Assembly (NCBI RefSeq): GCF_019457595.1
Contig: NZ_CP080419.1
Location: forward strand, 2,666,001 to 2,730,000
Length of the DNA stretch: 64,000 nucleotides
Direction: 5' to 3'
Origin: Shewanella psychrotolerans
GTDB lineage: Bacteria; Pseudomonadota; Gammaproteobacteria; Enterobacterales; Shewanellaceae
Shown in pieces: positions 9,536-20,521 of this stretch. The translations under genes and the position numbers were made by a program. The first letter of the stretch is position 1. Every line of letters begins with the position of its first letter. Under the pieces are notes generated by a model. That model saw only the letters and a program-made list of their open reading frames with translations, did not search any database and was not told the DNA's origin.

Positions 9536-9571
9536 ACAAAAAAAACAGCTAACTAATAAAGTGGTTAGCTG
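9536..9571 (-). terminator. Rho-independent terminator for leftward transcription
   Basis: Perfect 8-bp stem CAGCTAAC (9546-9553) / GTTAGCTG (9564-9571) with a 10-nt loop, preceded on the plus strand by an A8 run, which reads as a U tract on the minus strand. It would end leftward transcripts about 455 bp beyond the ycfP stop, or end an unannotated leftward RNA. Confidence 0.7.
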
Positions 9572-10026
9572 CATCGGGCGACATACGCAAATTGGAAACG
9601 ATCTGATAGATCATTATGTAGCAATATGTATCAGTTTGTATCACAAAACAGAGGGGAGATGCTACATTTGCCACATAAAAAAGTCGAAATTTCGTTGGTA
9701 TGCTCCTTCATTATCCGATGTGCGCGAAAAATCATCAAAATACTGAACTACAAGCTACGGGGATGCGGGATGCGGGATGCGGGGATACTCAAGTCATGAA
9801 AATAAATGATAAAGACTATTAGCAGATGATATTAAACCTTATCGGCTCCGCCTGACAAAATAGTCTTTAAACCACTAAAAAGACCGTAAAATATCGAGAG
9901 AATTTAAGCATAGAAAGATGTTTACATTAAACAGAGAACAAAAACCTGAGCTTAACAAAATTCTAATTATCGCTGTCAGGTTTATGCTAATGGTATCGAT
10001 AAATTCAGCCCTATAAACTCGAGTCG
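9572..10026. other. Gap before ycfP with tandem heptamers and inverted repeats
   Basis: 455 bp without a convincing protein gene; a 61-codon plus-strand frame from 9561 has no homology I recognise and starts inside a terminator stem. Features seen: about three copies of GCGGGAT within 9759-9787; a 10-bp perfect inverted repeat AAAGACTATT (9811-9820) / AATAGTCTTT (9859-9868); and an 8-bp inverted repeat AAACCTGA (9942-9949) / TCAGGTTT (9976-9983). It may be a long 3' region of the nagZ-ycfP transcript or a leftward small RNA. Confidence 0.5.
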
Positions 10027-10566
10027 TTATATAGATTTAAATTCTTTAATATCAGAAAGATGAGCAGCTAATGATACAAATTTATGAGTTTGTTCTTCAT
10101 CCCAAATGATCTTATAAAACGGGCTTAACTCGTTCATGACTGCCTCATTATCATTCACCTCATCATGACGAGACAAAATACACAGACACTTACCACTATT
10201 TTTATGCCTAAATTCAGTTACACATTTACTGGCAATATCAGCATACTCTTCAGGACGATTAATTTTATTCACCATGGTCACTTCAGGGTGAAGGTTTGGA
10301 TTAACCAACACCGTTTTAAGTTGGTTTAAAAAACCAACTCTTTCAGCCCAGTATGCGCCTAAACCCACGCCAATCGCCAACGGCGCAGGATCGTCACTCT
10401 CTTTCAGTTGTCTACTAACTTCATTGAGTAGATATTGCATGTCATTCTTGGGGTGTAAGGTACTGTAACTCACTAATCGAACATCGTTGTCGACAAACTG
10501 TAGTTGTCGCATTTTTTCGTGGTTACCTGGACTGGTAGCATCGAAGCCATGAAAATAGAGGATCAT
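10027..10566 (-). CDS. ycfP: YcfP family protein (UPF0227, alpha/beta-hydrolase fold)
   Basis: 179 aa, matching E. coli YcfP (180 aa) nearly end to end by recognisable blocks: [18 protein letters not shown] at the start, [43 protein letters not shown] and WDEEQTHKF. It has an esterase-like fold, but the nucleophile-elbow serine is replaced in GVGLGAY, so hydrolase activity is doubtful. It lies 75 bp after nagZ on the same strand, the same pairing as in E. coli. The biochemical role is unknown to me. Confidence 0.9.
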   Translation of the reverse strand: MILYFHGFDATSPGNHEKMRQLQFVDNDVRLVSYSTLHPKNDMQYLLNEVSRQLKESDDPAPLAIGVGLGAYWAERVGFLNQLKTVLVNPNLHPEVTMVNKINRPEEYADIASKCVTEFRHKNSGKCLCILSRHDEVNDNEAVMNELSPFYKIIWDEEQTHKFVSLAAHLSDIKEFKSI

Positions 10567-10641
10567 CCTGTCACCTATTGATAAACATTGAATATAAACT
10601 TTAGCTAACCGAGCTCATCTGTATTTTGAGCTACATCAAAC

Positions 10642-11655
10642 TTAGTTCAATACGAACCGCTCTGCTAGCGCTTTAGCCGCTAACCAACGAGCTTGATTTT
10701 GAAGTGCATTCACGACTTGCTCGGCATTTGCACGTAACAAGCCTGCAGAAACATGAGGCTTGCATAAAGGCCAATCAAACTCACTTAAAAGCTCAGCGAC
10801 ACCTTGGCTATCATTACATACTAATATCATATCGCATCCGGCATTCAACGCTGCTTGGGCTCTTTCCTTGTATCCACCGACAACACCAGCACCTTTCATT
10901 CCCAAATCATCGGAAAAGATCACTCCATTAAAACTTAACTCACCACGAAGCACCTCTTTTAACCAATATGAGGAAAAACCCGCAGGATTGGGATCGACAC
11001 GATCGAAAATAACATGAGCAGGCATAACACCTTGCAACATATGTTCTGCCATCAGCGACTTAAATGGCACCATATCTAATGCTCGGATCTGCTGCTCGCT
11101 TCTTGAATCTACGGGTTTTGCGATATGCGAATCAGCGGCAACACTGCCGTGTCCTGGAAAGTGTTTACCGACCGCGGCCATGCCCGCGCTATTCATTCCC
11201 TTAATAAAAGATGTCGCTAAGGAGATCACCTCATTAGGCTTATCGCTAAAGGCCCGCTTGCCGATCACTTCACTAATGCCGTTAAGATCTAACACAGGGG
11301 CAAAACTCAAATCGATATCGCAACTCAATAGCTCTATCGCCATCAAAAATCCAAGTTCCTCTGCCCACTGTTGCGCAATCGCCATATCGCTATTGGCCAT
11401 AGGTAAAATATCGCCCATTGCAGGGATCTTGCTGAAGCCTTCAACAAAACGCTGCACCCTGCCCCCTTCATGATCGACTGCGATGAGTAAATCGGGTCGG
11501 ATGGCTCGAACTGTAGCGATAAGCTCACATAGCTGTTCTCTATTTTGATAATTGCGACTAAACAGAATTATACCGCCAACCATGGGGTGTTGCAGTTGCT
11601 CTCTCTCTAACTCCGAGACCTGAGTTGATAACAAATCCATCATCAAATAGCTCAC
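10642..11655 (-). CDS. nagZ: Beta-N-acetylhexosaminidase NagZ
   Basis: 337-aa cytoplasmic family 3 glycoside hydrolase that removes GlcNAc from GlcNAc-1,6-anhydroMurNAc (peptides) during peptidoglycan recycling; its product can induce AmpC in bacteria that have it. Visible motifs are DHEGGRVQRF (61-70), KHFPGHGSVAADSH (164-176; the His-Asp loop) and FSDDLGMKGAG with the nucleophile Asp (249-250). Length matches E. coli NagZ (341). It is the first gene of the nagZ-ycfP pair and divergent from sdaA. Confidence 0.95.
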   Translation of the reverse strand: MSYLMMDLLSTQVSELEREQLQHPMVGGIILFSRNYQNREQLCELIATVRAIRPDLLIAVDHEGGRVQRFVEGFSKIPAMGDILPMANSDMAIAQQWAEELGFLMAIELLSCDIDLSFAPVLDLNGISEVIGKRAFSDKPNEVISLATSFIKGMNSAGMAAVGKHFPGHGSVAADSHIAKPVDSRSEQQIRALDMVPFKSLMAEHMLQGVMPAHVIFDRVDPNPAGFSSYWLKEVLRGELSFNGVIFSDDLGMKGAGVVGGYKERAQAALNAGCDMILVCNDSQGVAELLSEFDWPLCKPHVSAGLLRANAEQVVNALQNQARWLAAKALAERFVLN

Positions 11656-12018
11656 TCTTCCCCCTAAAATAACTGTTAAATCAATACGGAACTAACATAA
11701 TAAAATAAACAACGCCAAAGAAAGCCGTCAAGTAAGCTGTTGTATAAAAAACAAAAAACGGATAAAAACCTTGCCCTGTGACGAACGCAAATTCACTATA
11801 CACTAATATGTCTAATGCGAAATATAAACTTGAGAATAACTAATGCGAAAGTTAACACTAAAGTATGGGATACTCATCTGCACTCAATCTTAATTCGCTG
11901 GCAAGAGTAGCACAACATTCAGCATTATGTGGTCAGCAAAAATGGCTCTATTAGCCTAAAATCACTGAGATTGAATAATGATAACAATGAAAACAATGAA
12001 AACAAGCAGGATTTTTTA
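11656..12018. other. Divergent promoter region of nagZ and sdaA
   Basis: 363 bp of A+T-rich DNA between divergent genes. No gene, strong repeat or terminator is seen. An open frame continues upstream of sdaA to a GTG at 11929, but the extra 30 residues are low-complexity Asn/Glu and not family-like, so I treat it as leader. Confidence 0.6.
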
Positions 12019-13395
12019 ATGATTAGCGTATTTGACATGTTTAAAATTGGGATAGGACCATCGAGTTCCCATACTGTGGGCCCGATGAAAGCGGGTAATA
12101 TCTTTATAAAAGATCTAGAAAAACATGGTCATTTGGCAGCAACTGATGAACTCAGATCTGAGTTATTTGGTTCACTCGGTCAAACAGGAAAAGGTCACGG
12201 TACAGGTAAAGCGGTCATTCTAGGTCTCATGGGTGAAGCGCCCGAAACCGTCAATACTGACACCATCGAAACTATCCTTGAGCAAGTAAGCGACAGTCAA
12301 ACGCTTACTATGCCAAACAGTAAAGCCGTTAAATTTAGTCGTGAACACGGTATTACCTACCATAGACGTAAAAGCCTTCCTGCACACGCTAATGCAATGA
12401 CGCTGTACGCTTATGCCAAAGGCGAGTGTATTTACCAACGTACTTACTATTCTGTTGGTGGCGGTTTTATTCTCGATGAAGATGAAATTTTAGCCCAAGA
12501 CGCCTCTCCAGCCTCACCGATAAAATCGGCGCCTTACGATTTCAATAGTGCTTCAGAGCTATTAAGCATGTGTGCTGAAAATGGACTAAGTATCTCAGCA
12601 CTCATGATGGCAAACGAATTGTCTATCGGCGAAGAACAAGAGATAAAGCAGCGTCTATGGCATATCTGGCAAACGATGAAAACCTGCATCGAGCGCGGAT
12701 ATCAAAAAGAGGGTATTCTCCCTGGTGGTCTAAAACTTCGCCGCAGGGCCCCAGCCCTTTATCGCCGTTTAAAAGCCGAAGGAAAAACCTGTGTCGACCC
12801 GCTCACGGCTCTGGACTGGGTAGACCTCTTTGCATTAGCTGTTAATGAACAGAATGCGGCAGGCGACCGTGTGGTGACCGCGCCGACGAATGGTGCCGCT
12901 GGTATTATTCCGGCAGTGCTCTGCTACTACCATACCTTCGTTCAAGAAGTTGATATCGATATCTGTTGTCAATATTTGCTAACTGCCGCTGCGATTGGCA
13001 TCTTATACAAAAAGAATGCGTCAATATCTGGCGCAGAAGTGGGGTGCCAAGGTGAAGTGGGTGTCGCTTGCTCCATGGCGGCAGGTGCGTTGACAGAAAT
13101 TATGGGCGGTACTATCGAACATGTCGAAAATGCTGCAGAGATTGGTATGGAACATAATTTAGGCTTAACCTGTGACCCTGTAGGCGGCTTAGTCCAAGTA
13201 CCTTGTATAGAGCGCAATGCGATGGGAGCGGTTAAGGCGATTAATGCGTCAAGACTGGCAATGCGAGGTGACGGTAACCATAAAGTATCACTAGATAAGG
13301 TGATAAAAACCATGATGGATACCGGTAAAGATATGCGCAGTAAATATAAAGAAACAGCCAAAGGCGGTTTAGCGGTTAACATTGTTGAATGTTAA
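12019..13395 (+). CDS. sdaA: L-serine dehydratase (4Fe-4S type)
   Basis: 458 aa from the ATG at 12019; the N-terminus [20 protein letters not shown] is the canonical start of the family, and AGCAGG lies upstream. The enzyme deaminates L-serine to pyruvate and ammonia with an oxygen-sensitive 4Fe-4S cluster. The N-terminal beta domain carries the SSSHTVGP motif, and the C-terminal alpha domain carries [20 protein letters not shown] and [19 protein letters not shown] with the cluster cysteines. Length matches E. coli SdaA (454). A strong terminator follows. Confidence 0.96.
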   Translation: MISVFDMFKIGIGPSSSHTVGPMKAGNIFIKDLEKHGHLAATDELRSELFGSLGQTGKGHGTGKAVILGLMGEAPETVNTDTIETILEQVSDSQTLTMPNSKAVKFSREHGITYHRRKSLPAHANAMTLYAYAKGECIYQRTYYSVGGGFILDEDEILAQDASPASPIKSAPYDFNSASELLSMCAENGLSISALMMANELSIGEEQEIKQRLWHIWQTMKTCIERGYQKEGILPGGLKLRRRAPALYRRLKAEGKTCVDPLTALDWVDLFALAVNEQNAAGDRVVTAPTNGAAGIIPAVLCYYHTFVQEVDIDICCQYLLTAAAIGILYKKNASISGAEVGCQGEVGVACSMAAGALTEIMGGTIEHVENAAEIGMEHNLGLTCDPVGGLVQVPCIERNAMGAVKAINASRLAMRGDGNHKVSLDKVIKTMMDTGKDMRSKYKETAKGGLAVNIVEC

Positions 13396-13402
13396 CCATT
13401 CC

Positions 13403-13438
13403 TAACTAAAAACTCGCCATATGACGAGTTTTTAGTTA
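13403..13438. terminator. Bidirectional terminator between sdaA and cysB
   Basis: Perfect 14-bp stem (13403-13416 / 13425-13438) with an 8-nt loop. The A and T runs in the arms give a U tract in either direction, so it can end both the plus-strand sdaA and the minus-strand cysB transcripts, which converge here. Confidence 0.88.
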
Positions 13439-13459
13439 CTTAAGCTACATCAACTATTT

Positions 13460-14485
<1,026 letters not shown>

Positions 14486-14662
14486 TTATGAACCTTAGTA
14501 TAAGAATTAGTTATAGTACATGCGAAAAATTAAATCAAACGGGAATATAGCACAGAGTTATGATTAATCACACGACATAACGGCAAAGCTAGACTAAGAT
14601 AACTATGCTAGCGTGTTGATTTATAGTAGCATTAATGGAATTGCATAAGAAATGGTAGATCT

Positions 14663-15439
14663 ATGATATTTACTTTGGTTCTCATCCTCATCGGTGCATT
14701 ACTGTTATTGGTTATCGGTATCAACGTTATCCAACAACATAAAGAGCGCGCAGAAGCGGAAAGACGAACGGAATTAGCTAGGCAACGCGCCATTATAGAC
14801 GAAACTGAAAATGTATTGTCATGTACAGGTATGTTTCCCTGCTCTACTGATATTATTCTTATCCTATATAAACGAGTAAAGGAAGCTTTAGCTCAAGCAG
14901 CCAATTTAGGCGGCGGTCAAGCAGCAGATTATCGACGTCGTTTAAACGATCTGAACGCTCAGATTGACGCTTTAAACAACGGTCCAAAACAAAATCCAAT
15001 GATTGAGCATTTTCGTTTACCCGATACCGATAAGCAGATCTTAGACCTAGTTAAAGTGCTTAAGAAGCTTAAAGCGATCTTACGAGCAGAGCATAATAAA
15101 GGCAAAGTTGACCCCACCGTCTTTGCTCAGGAAGAAGCCCGCGTCGATAGTTTACAACTCAGAATCAATGTCGACTCTATGTTATCTCGTGCCCGCACAG
15201 CCAGTTTTATGAAGCAATATGGCTCATCAAAACAGATGGTGACTAAAGCATTGTCGACTTTACATGCCATTAAAGCGATGACACCTAACGATCCTTTCAT
15301 CAGCAAAAAGGTGGATGAAGCAAAGTTATTATTGGATGAAATTATGGGTGCACAGAAGCTTTCTGCACCAAATGCGCCTCAGCAAAAGAATGAAGAAGAT
15401 GACATCGATGTGTTGTTTCAGCCGAAGAAGAAATGGTAG
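14663..15439 (+). CDS. Unrecognised membrane-anchored protein with coiled-coil
   Basis: 258 aa that I cannot assign. It opens with a membrane helix (about 1-22, MIFTLVLILIGALLLLVIGI), followed directly by a charged, probably coiled-coil helix (about 24-60). The middle (about 60-215) is predicted helical and resembles a repeat of long helices with TDKQILDLVKVLKKLKAI. The tail is acidic (NEEDDIDVLFQPKKKW). This layout suggests an inner-membrane protein with a cytoplasmic helical domain, possibly a scaffold. It has its own terminator and is divergent from cysB, so it is probably monocistronic. Confidence 0.7.
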   Translation: MIFTLVLILIGALLLLVIGINVIQQHKERAEAERRTELARQRAIIDETENVLSCTGMFPCSTDIILILYKRVKEALAQAANLGGGQAADYRRRLNDLNAQIDALNNGPKQNPMIEHFRLPDTDKQILDLVKVLKKLKAILRAEHNKGKVDPTVFAQEEARVDSLQLRINVDSMLSRARTASFMKQYGSSKQMVTKALSTLHAIKAMTPNDPFISKKVDEAKLLLDEIMGAQKLSAPNAPQQKNEEDDIDVLFQPKKKW

Positions 15440-15485
15440 CGTATTTGAGTATTGTTCATTTAAGTGTTACTGACGTAACCATAAT

Positions 15486-15511
15486 AAAAACCACCTCTGA
15501 AGGTGGTTTTT
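15486..15511. terminator. Bidirectional terminator
   Basis: Stem AAAAACCACCT (15486-15496) / AGGTGGTTTTT (15501-15511), loop CTGA, with T-rich flank on the plus side and A-rich flank on the other. It serves the plus-strand 258-aa gene and the converging pdxH. Confidence 0.88.
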
Positions 15512-15530
15512 TATTATGTGTGCAATCTCA

Positions 15531-16175
15531 CTATGGCGCTAAGCGATCAATATCCCAATCCGTTTCAGTCTTGCTATACAGGAATCGGTCGTGTAACCGA
15601 TGTTCTCCCCCCTGCCAAAACTCAATACTGGTGGGTCGAACTAGATAGCCTCCCCAAAATTTAGGCAGGGGAACCTCCCCTTGGCTAAATTTTGCCTTCA
15701 TCTCGGCAAATTTACCTTCTAAAGCTTGCCTTGCGGATATTTTACTCGATTGCTTAGATACCCATGCAGCGATCTGACTCTCCTTGGGACGAGTAATAAA
15801 GTATTTAAGGACTTCTGCGGTAGATAACGGCTCTGCAATACCTGTCACAGCAACCTGTCTATCAAGCGAATGCCACGGAAAGAGCAGACTCACCTTACTA
15901 TTTTTACCAATATGCTCAGCCTTACGGCTAGCGAGGTTAGTAAAAAACACAAAGCCATTTTGATCAAATCGCTTGAGTAATACAATACGTTGAAAAGGTT
16001 GCCCTGAGTCATCTACCGTCGCCACTGACATCGCTGTAGGATCGGGGAGCACTTCTGAGTCACGAATTTCTTCGAGCCATTTTTCAAACAACACCATAGG
16101 GTCATCAGGAAGCTCCTCACGGTGCAATCCTCCTAATGTATACTCGCGCCTAATATCATCTAATTTTGCCATCAA
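15531..16175 (-). CDS. pdxH: Pyridoxine/pyridoxamine 5'-phosphate oxidase
   Basis: 214 aa; FMN-dependent oxidase that makes pyridoxal 5'-phosphate, the last step of vitamin B6 synthesis and salvage. Family signatures along the chain: [10 protein letters not shown] near the start, [45 protein letters not shown] and the terminal [13 protein letters not shown] plus W-x-I-DRLAP. Length agrees with E. coli PdxH (218). It lies 37 bp after speB on the same strand and could be co-transcribed. Its product PLP is the cofactor of SpeA upstream, though a functional link is only inference. Confidence 0.96.
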   Translation of the reverse strand: MMAKLDDIRREYTLGGLHREELPDDPMVLFEKWLEEIRDSEVLPDPTAMSVATVDDSGQPFQRIVLLKRFDQNGFVFFTNLASRKAEHIGKNSKVSLLFPWHSLDRQVAVTGIAEPLSTAEVLKYFITRPKESQIAAWVSKQSSKISARQALEGKFAEMKAKFSQGEVPLPKFWGGYLVRPTSIEFWQGGEHRLHDRFLYSKTETDWDIDRLAP

Positions 16176-16212
16176 TCAACCTTCCCTTGGGCTATATTGA
16201 AGTCACCTACAA

Positions 16213-17139
16213 CTAGGCACCTTTGTGAGCACAAGCCCACACATGAAGCATTTCTAAACCAAGTGTTGCACCCGCTAAAGCCGTGATTTCAGCGCTATCA
16301 TAAGCAGGAGTAACTTCCACAACATCCATACCAACGATATTCATACCACGTAGACCACGAATGATTTTCATCGCTTTATCACTGGTTAAGCCACCACAAA
16401 CTGGCGTGCCAGTACCAGGAGCATAAGCTGGATCTAGACAATCAATATCAAAAGTCACATAGAGTGGCATATCGCCAACACGCTCTTTGATTTGTGCAAC
16501 AATCTCATTGACCGTTAATTCGTTCGCCGTTGCCGCATCGATCACCTTAAACAGGTGGTTTTTTTGATCATACTCAGTACGAATCCCGACTTGAATTGAG
16601 CGTCCAGCATCGATAATACCTTCATTTGGCGCGTGGAAAAACATAGTGCCATGATCGTACTTACTGCCCTGACTATAGGTATCAGTATGTGCATCAAAAT
16701 GTAAAAGGGCCATTTTGCCGTGCTGCTTATAGTGAGCTCGTAGCAAAGGCAAGGTCATAAAATGATCGCCACCTAAGCTCAACATCGCCTTACCAGATTC
16801 GACAACCGCGGTCGCAAACTCTTCAACTCTTTGAGTAAAGTCGGCAGAGTCACCACAGGTATAAACCAAGTCTCCCGCATCAACAATTTTAAGATGCTGG
16901 CTTAATTTAAAATCCCAAGGCCAGCGAACGTCTTCCCAGGCTAAATTAACCGATGCTTGACGTATAGCCCCGGGTCCCATACGACCACCAGCACGGCCAG
17001 TCGTTGCCATATCAAACGGTAACCCAATAACCACAACATCGGCATCGCTGTCCAGTGGTTTAAAATCCAATGGTTGTCTTAAATAACCAAATGCATTGGA
17101 ATAAAGCGAATAATCAGGCTTATCTGCAATCGTGGTCAT
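16213..17139 (-). CDS. speB: Agmatinase
   Basis: 308-aa ureohydrolase that splits agmatine into putrescine and urea. The binuclear Mn2+ ligands are visible: GGDHF (His about 126), HFDAHTD (Asp 149, His 151, Asp 153) and [16 protein letters not shown] (two Asp). Length matches E. coli SpeB (306). It is the third gene of speA-speD-speB, 18 bp after speD, so it uses the agmatine made by SpeA. Confidence 0.95.
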   Translation of the reverse strand: MTTIADKPDYSLYSNAFGYLRQPLDFKPLDSDADVVVIGLPFDMATTGRAGGRMGPGAIRQASVNLAWEDVRWPWDFKLSQHLKIVDAGDLVYTCGDSADFTQRVEEFATAVVESGKAMLSLGGDHFMTLPLLRAHYKQHGKMALLHFDAHTDTYSQGSKYDHGTMFFHAPNEGIIDAGRSIQVGIRTEYDQKNHLFKVIDAATANELTVNEIVAQIKERVGDMPLYVTFDIDCLDPAYAPGTGTPVCGGLTSDKAMKIIRGLRGMNIVGMDVVEVTPAYDSAEITALAGATLGLEMLHVWACAHKGA

Positions 17140-17157
17140 GCTTGCTCCATATCTGGG

Positions 17158-18078
17158 TCATAGTTCAACAGCAGCTAATTGTTCGCAAGCCAGCTCTCTG
17201 TATTGATTAATATATAGATTATCTTTGGTGTTCAACGCTAAACGGCATTGAGCTAATAGGACTGAGCATTCCATTCCATTAGCAGGCAAATGCGCGTTAA
17301 ACCCTACCACATCCCAGCTTCGAGGGTTAAATATATTTAACATATTGGAGAATATATTAGACACCTGTTGGCGGTCAGCAAGATTGGTTTCAATACTGAC
17401 ATAAGAATTGGGCTCCTGAGGCGTAATATGCATTGTTATATAGTCATCTTGATAGATGCCATTAATTGAGTAACCGCAGGGGCTAAATAACCAATCATCG
17501 AACTTAAACTTAGGCAACAATGAGTCTAACTGCAATTGAGTCAAAATATGGCTCTTATGCTGTTGTTCACTTAACAGATAGTCAGCCAAAGCGCCTTTTA
17601 TATGATACATCTGCAACGCACTAAATCGCTGCAGTGATGACAATGGTTCGCTATAAAATAAGTAGTGGTGGTGACCATCTAAATGACCAACTCGATAGGC
17701 ATGGCCATCTACATATTGCTTTAATCTTATGACATCGTCTTCGAAACGACTCGTCTGCAAATGAGCGTAAAGCTCACTTTTTCGTTGGTAACTAAACCAT
17801 TTTAAATGATTTACACCAACGGATTCCAAGATCTGCACACTGGTATCAATGAGGCTTGTGTTACCGCAAGTGATGAGCAAGATCTTATTTTTCCAGACAA
17901 ACAGACTGGATTCACTTAATACGTATGCGTCGCAGTAATCGTTAGATATTGTTGAAAGTACCGATGCACCAGCCTTAGCTAAAGCTGTCTGCCAAAACAG
18001 ATCGCCAAACTCACGTAGATTGGATGTGAACTCATCAACAACAATCTCAATACGTTTCTCTGCACCTTCAAAAAACAT
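17158..18078 (-). CDS. speD: S-adenosylmethionine decarboxylase proenzyme, eukaryotic type
   Basis: 306 aa, pyruvoyl-dependent decarboxylase giving the aminopropyl donor for spermidine. It is not the E. coli-type SpeD but resembles the animal/plant family: FFEGAEKRIE at the N-terminus, YVLSESSLFVW (52-62; self-cleavage expected between Glu56 and Ser57 to form the pyruvoyl group), ITCGNTS (Cys71), FSPCGYSING (Cys201, Ser204) and MHITPQEPNSYVSIETN (His217). All residues known from the human enzyme to be needed for processing and catalysis have counterparts. AGGAG lies 12 bp before the ATG. It sits between speA and speB. Confidence 0.93.
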   Translation of the reverse strand: MFFEGAEKRIEIVVDEFTSNLREFGDLFWQTALAKAGASVLSTISNDYCDAYVLSESSLFVWKNKILLITCGNTSLIDTSVQILESVGVNHLKWFSYQRKSELYAHLQTSRFEDDVIRLKQYVDGHAYRVGHLDGHHHYLFYSEPLSSLQRFSALQMYHIKGALADYLLSEQQHKSHILTQLQLDSLLPKFKFDDWLFSPCGYSINGIYQDDYITMHITPQEPNSYVSIETNLADRQQVSNIFSNMLNIFNPRSWDVVGFNAHLPANGMECSVLLAQCRLALNTKDNLYINQYRELACEQLAAVEL

Positions 18079-18112
18079 CGATGAATGTCACTCCTGTATC
18101 ATCAGACGGTTG

Positions 18113-18146
18113 AAAGCCAGCTTTGAGGTTCCTCAAAGCTGGCTTT
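18113..18146 (-). terminator. Strong hairpin between speA and speD (attenuator-like)
   Basis: Perfect 16-bp inverted repeat: AAAGCCAGCTTTGAGG (18113-18128) and its complement (18131-18146), separated by only 2 nt. It lies after the speA stop and 35 bp before the speD start on the minus strand. There is no real U tract in that direction, so it may act as a partial terminator, an RNA-processing/stability hairpin or a translation control element. Confidence 0.6.
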
Positions 18147-18174
18147 TATCGCTTTACCCTAAAACTGACACCCT

Positions 18175-20088
18175 TTAGGAAAAATCTTCCAAGTAAGTAT
18201 AACCCTTCAAACCCACCTGAAGCTCTTCAAGAATATTAGCTCGCTCATCTTCTTGAATATGCAAATTAACTAACTCTTCATACGTGCGCATAAATGATAC
18301 TGCATCAAGGTTTACGTAGCGCAATACATCGGCAACAGTATCACCAGCAAGCACTGATTCAATGTTAACCAAGCCATCGTCATCTAAACGTACAACAGCG
18401 GAATTAGTATCACCAAAGAGGTTATGCATATCACCCAAAATCTCTTGATATGCACCGACGAGGAAGAAACCGATTAAATAAGGGCTTTCGGCACTCCATG
18501 CAGGTACAGGCAAGGTCGTCTCAATACCTTGACCATCGACATATTGATCGACAATGCCATCAGAATCACAGGTAATATCTAACATCACCGCCCGACGCTC
18601 CGGTTTCTTATCTAAACCACTCAGAGGCATGACAGGGAATACTTGGTCGATCCCCCAAGCATCAGGCAATGACTGGAACAGGGAGAAATTAACAAAGAAC
18701 TTGTCAGCAAGCTTCTCATTGAGTTCATCGATGATCGGACGATGGAATCGATACTTGCCACTCATCACACCTTTTAATTCATAACATACACGCAGGTTCA
18801 TCTGCTCAGCCCAAGCTCTATCTGTCAGGCTCATCTGGCCCAAAGCAAATAGTGAATGAACTTCCGCGAGATCACTTTGTACATCATGATAAATTTCAAT
18901 TAATGCACGCTGATCGGCTCTAGCGCTTACCTCTGTCCAAGACTGCCACATGTTTTGAAGTTGCTGTGGTGCTTCTTCACTTGGCGCATCGATATCTTCA
19001 GATTTATAGGCTTCGGTACCGATAACATCGGTAATAAGCACCGCGTGATGCGCCGTTAAATAGCGACCCGATTCCGAGATCAGTCTTGGCATGGGCTGCT
19101 CATGCTCAGTACACATATCGCGCAGGACGCTGACGATGTTATTGGCATACTCAGTCAAACCGTAGTTCATCGAATTACTACTTTGGCTACGAGTGCCATC
19201 GTAATCGACAGCCAATCCGCCACCGACGTCAAAACATTTAACGTTAGCACCCAGTTTTTGCAATTCACAGTAGAAGCGACCCGCTTCACTTACGCCGCTA
19301 CGAATATCGCGAATATTGGCAATTTGAGAACCCAAGTGGAAATGCAGCAACTGTAAGCAGTCAAGCATTTGCTGCTCTTTGAGTGAGTCAATTACATTCA
19401 ATACTTGGGCAGCAGACAGTCCAAATTTAGACTTTTCACCGCCGCTCGCCTGCCACTTGCCTTTACCCTGGAATGCCAAGCGTACACGCAGACCCAAACG
19501 CGGCGTTACGCCAAGCTTTTTGGCTTCTTCAAGCACCACTTTTAGCTCAGATAGCTTTTCTAGCACGATGTAGACGCTATGCCCTAGCTTTTCACCAATC
19601 AAGGCAAGACGAATATACTCGACATCTTTATAGCCGTTACAGATAATCACTGAGCTGGCTTTTTGCGCCATGGCAAGTACTGCCATAAGCTCCGGTTTAC
19701 TGCCCGCCTCTAAACCTAACTGCGGTACTTCTTTAGAGACTTGGCTAGCCAAGATCTCCTCAACAACAGTTTGCTGTTGATTAACCTTAATGGGATACAC
19801 AAGTAGATAATCAGATTGATAATCATACTTTTGAATCGCTTGATTAAACGCATGACAGAGACTGTTAACTCTATGATGCAGAATCTGTGGAAATCGTACT
19901 AGTACAGGTAAAGCCACGCCCGACTTAACCATATCTTTTGCTAGTTCATTTAAACCAATACTATACTCAGGATGACTCGGATCGGGGGACACCGTCACCT
20001 CACCGGCCTCACTTATGCCATAGAGCCCAGAGCTCCAATAATTTACGTTATATCCAGCATAAGCATCTTTAATAGACCAATTACTCAT
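18175..20088 (-). CDS. speA: Biosynthetic arginine decarboxylase
   Basis: 637-aa PLP enzyme (alanine-racemase fold) converting arginine to agmatine and CO2, the first step of putrescine synthesis by the agmatine route. It shows the family start [15 protein letters not shown], the PLP lysine in VYPIKVNQQ (about Lys101), the helical insertion, [14 protein letters not shown] and [15 protein letters not shown]. Length is close to E. coli SpeA (658). It leads the speA-speD-speB group, with the hairpin at 18113-18146 between it and speD. Confidence 0.96.
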   Translation of the reverse strand: MSNWSIKDAYAGYNVNYWSSGLYGISEAGEVTVSPDPSHPEYSIGLNELAKDMVKSGVALPVLVRFPQILHHRVNSLCHAFNQAIQKYDYQSDYLLVYPIKVNQQQTVVEEILASQVSKEVPQLGLEAGSKPELMAVLAMAQKASSVIICNGYKDVEYIRLALIGEKLGHSVYIVLEKLSELKVVLEEAKKLGVTPRLGLRVRLAFQGKGKWQASGGEKSKFGLSAAQVLNVIDSLKEQQMLDCLQLLHFHLGSQIANIRDIRSGVSEAGRFYCELQKLGANVKCFDVGGGLAVDYDGTRSQSSNSMNYGLTEYANNIVSVLRDMCTEHEQPMPRLISESGRYLTAHHAVLITDVIGTEAYKSEDIDAPSEEAPQQLQNMWQSWTEVSARADQRALIEIYHDVQSDLAEVHSLFALGQMSLTDRAWAEQMNLRVCYELKGVMSGKYRFHRPIIDELNEKLADKFFVNFSLFQSLPDAWGIDQVFPVMPLSGLDKKPERRAVMLDITCDSDGIVDQYVDGQGIETTLPVPAWSAESPYLIGFFLVGAYQEILGDMHNLFGDTNSAVVRLDDDGLVNIESVLAGDTVADVLRYVNLDAVSFMRTYEELVNLHIQEDERANILEELQVGLKGYTYLEDFS

Positions 20089-20521
20089 ATTCTCTCAACC
20101 TGTCTATTTACATTTATATTCAGCAAGCTAAATGCTTACCAACACATGAATGTTATCCAATATCACGCCTTATCTAATACATAAGCCACAATATCGACAC
20201 CATTTTTGGGTGTCAGCTATCGAAGTTAGTCCTCCGAGTCCCCGTCATTTCATCGCCTCAATTTAGCAAATGAGTTAGTAAAAAAAGGCGCGCAATTAAA
20301 CCCTTGAAATTAATTAAATGCAAGCATGAATAATACATTAATGGATTACGACCCGTATTGCACATTTTCCTACATCGATATCCGATTTTTTGTACCAATA
20401 ATCGTTATGATTTTGTTCCATTAAAAAAAAACGCTTTTAACCCATTGGAGCTAAAGCATCTCAATCAAAATTCCACTATAATCCGCTGTCGAAGTTGTTA
20501 GTCAATACCATAGAGAATCCC
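20089..20521. other. Divergent regulatory region, speA / cvfB-like gene
   Basis: 433 bp of A+T-rich DNA between divergent genes; no gene is seen. It should hold the promoters of both. A run of nine A (about 20423-20431) stands out, but I cannot name an operator. Confidence 0.5.

Noticed and set aside
9561-9746. 61-codon plus-strand frame after acylphosphatase
   Set aside because: It begins inside a terminator stem-loop, has no recognisable domain and no ribosome-binding site.
11929-12018. Extended N-terminus of SdaA from an upstream GTG
   Set aside because: The added residues are Asn/Glu-rich and absent in the family, whose members start at the internal MISVFDMF.
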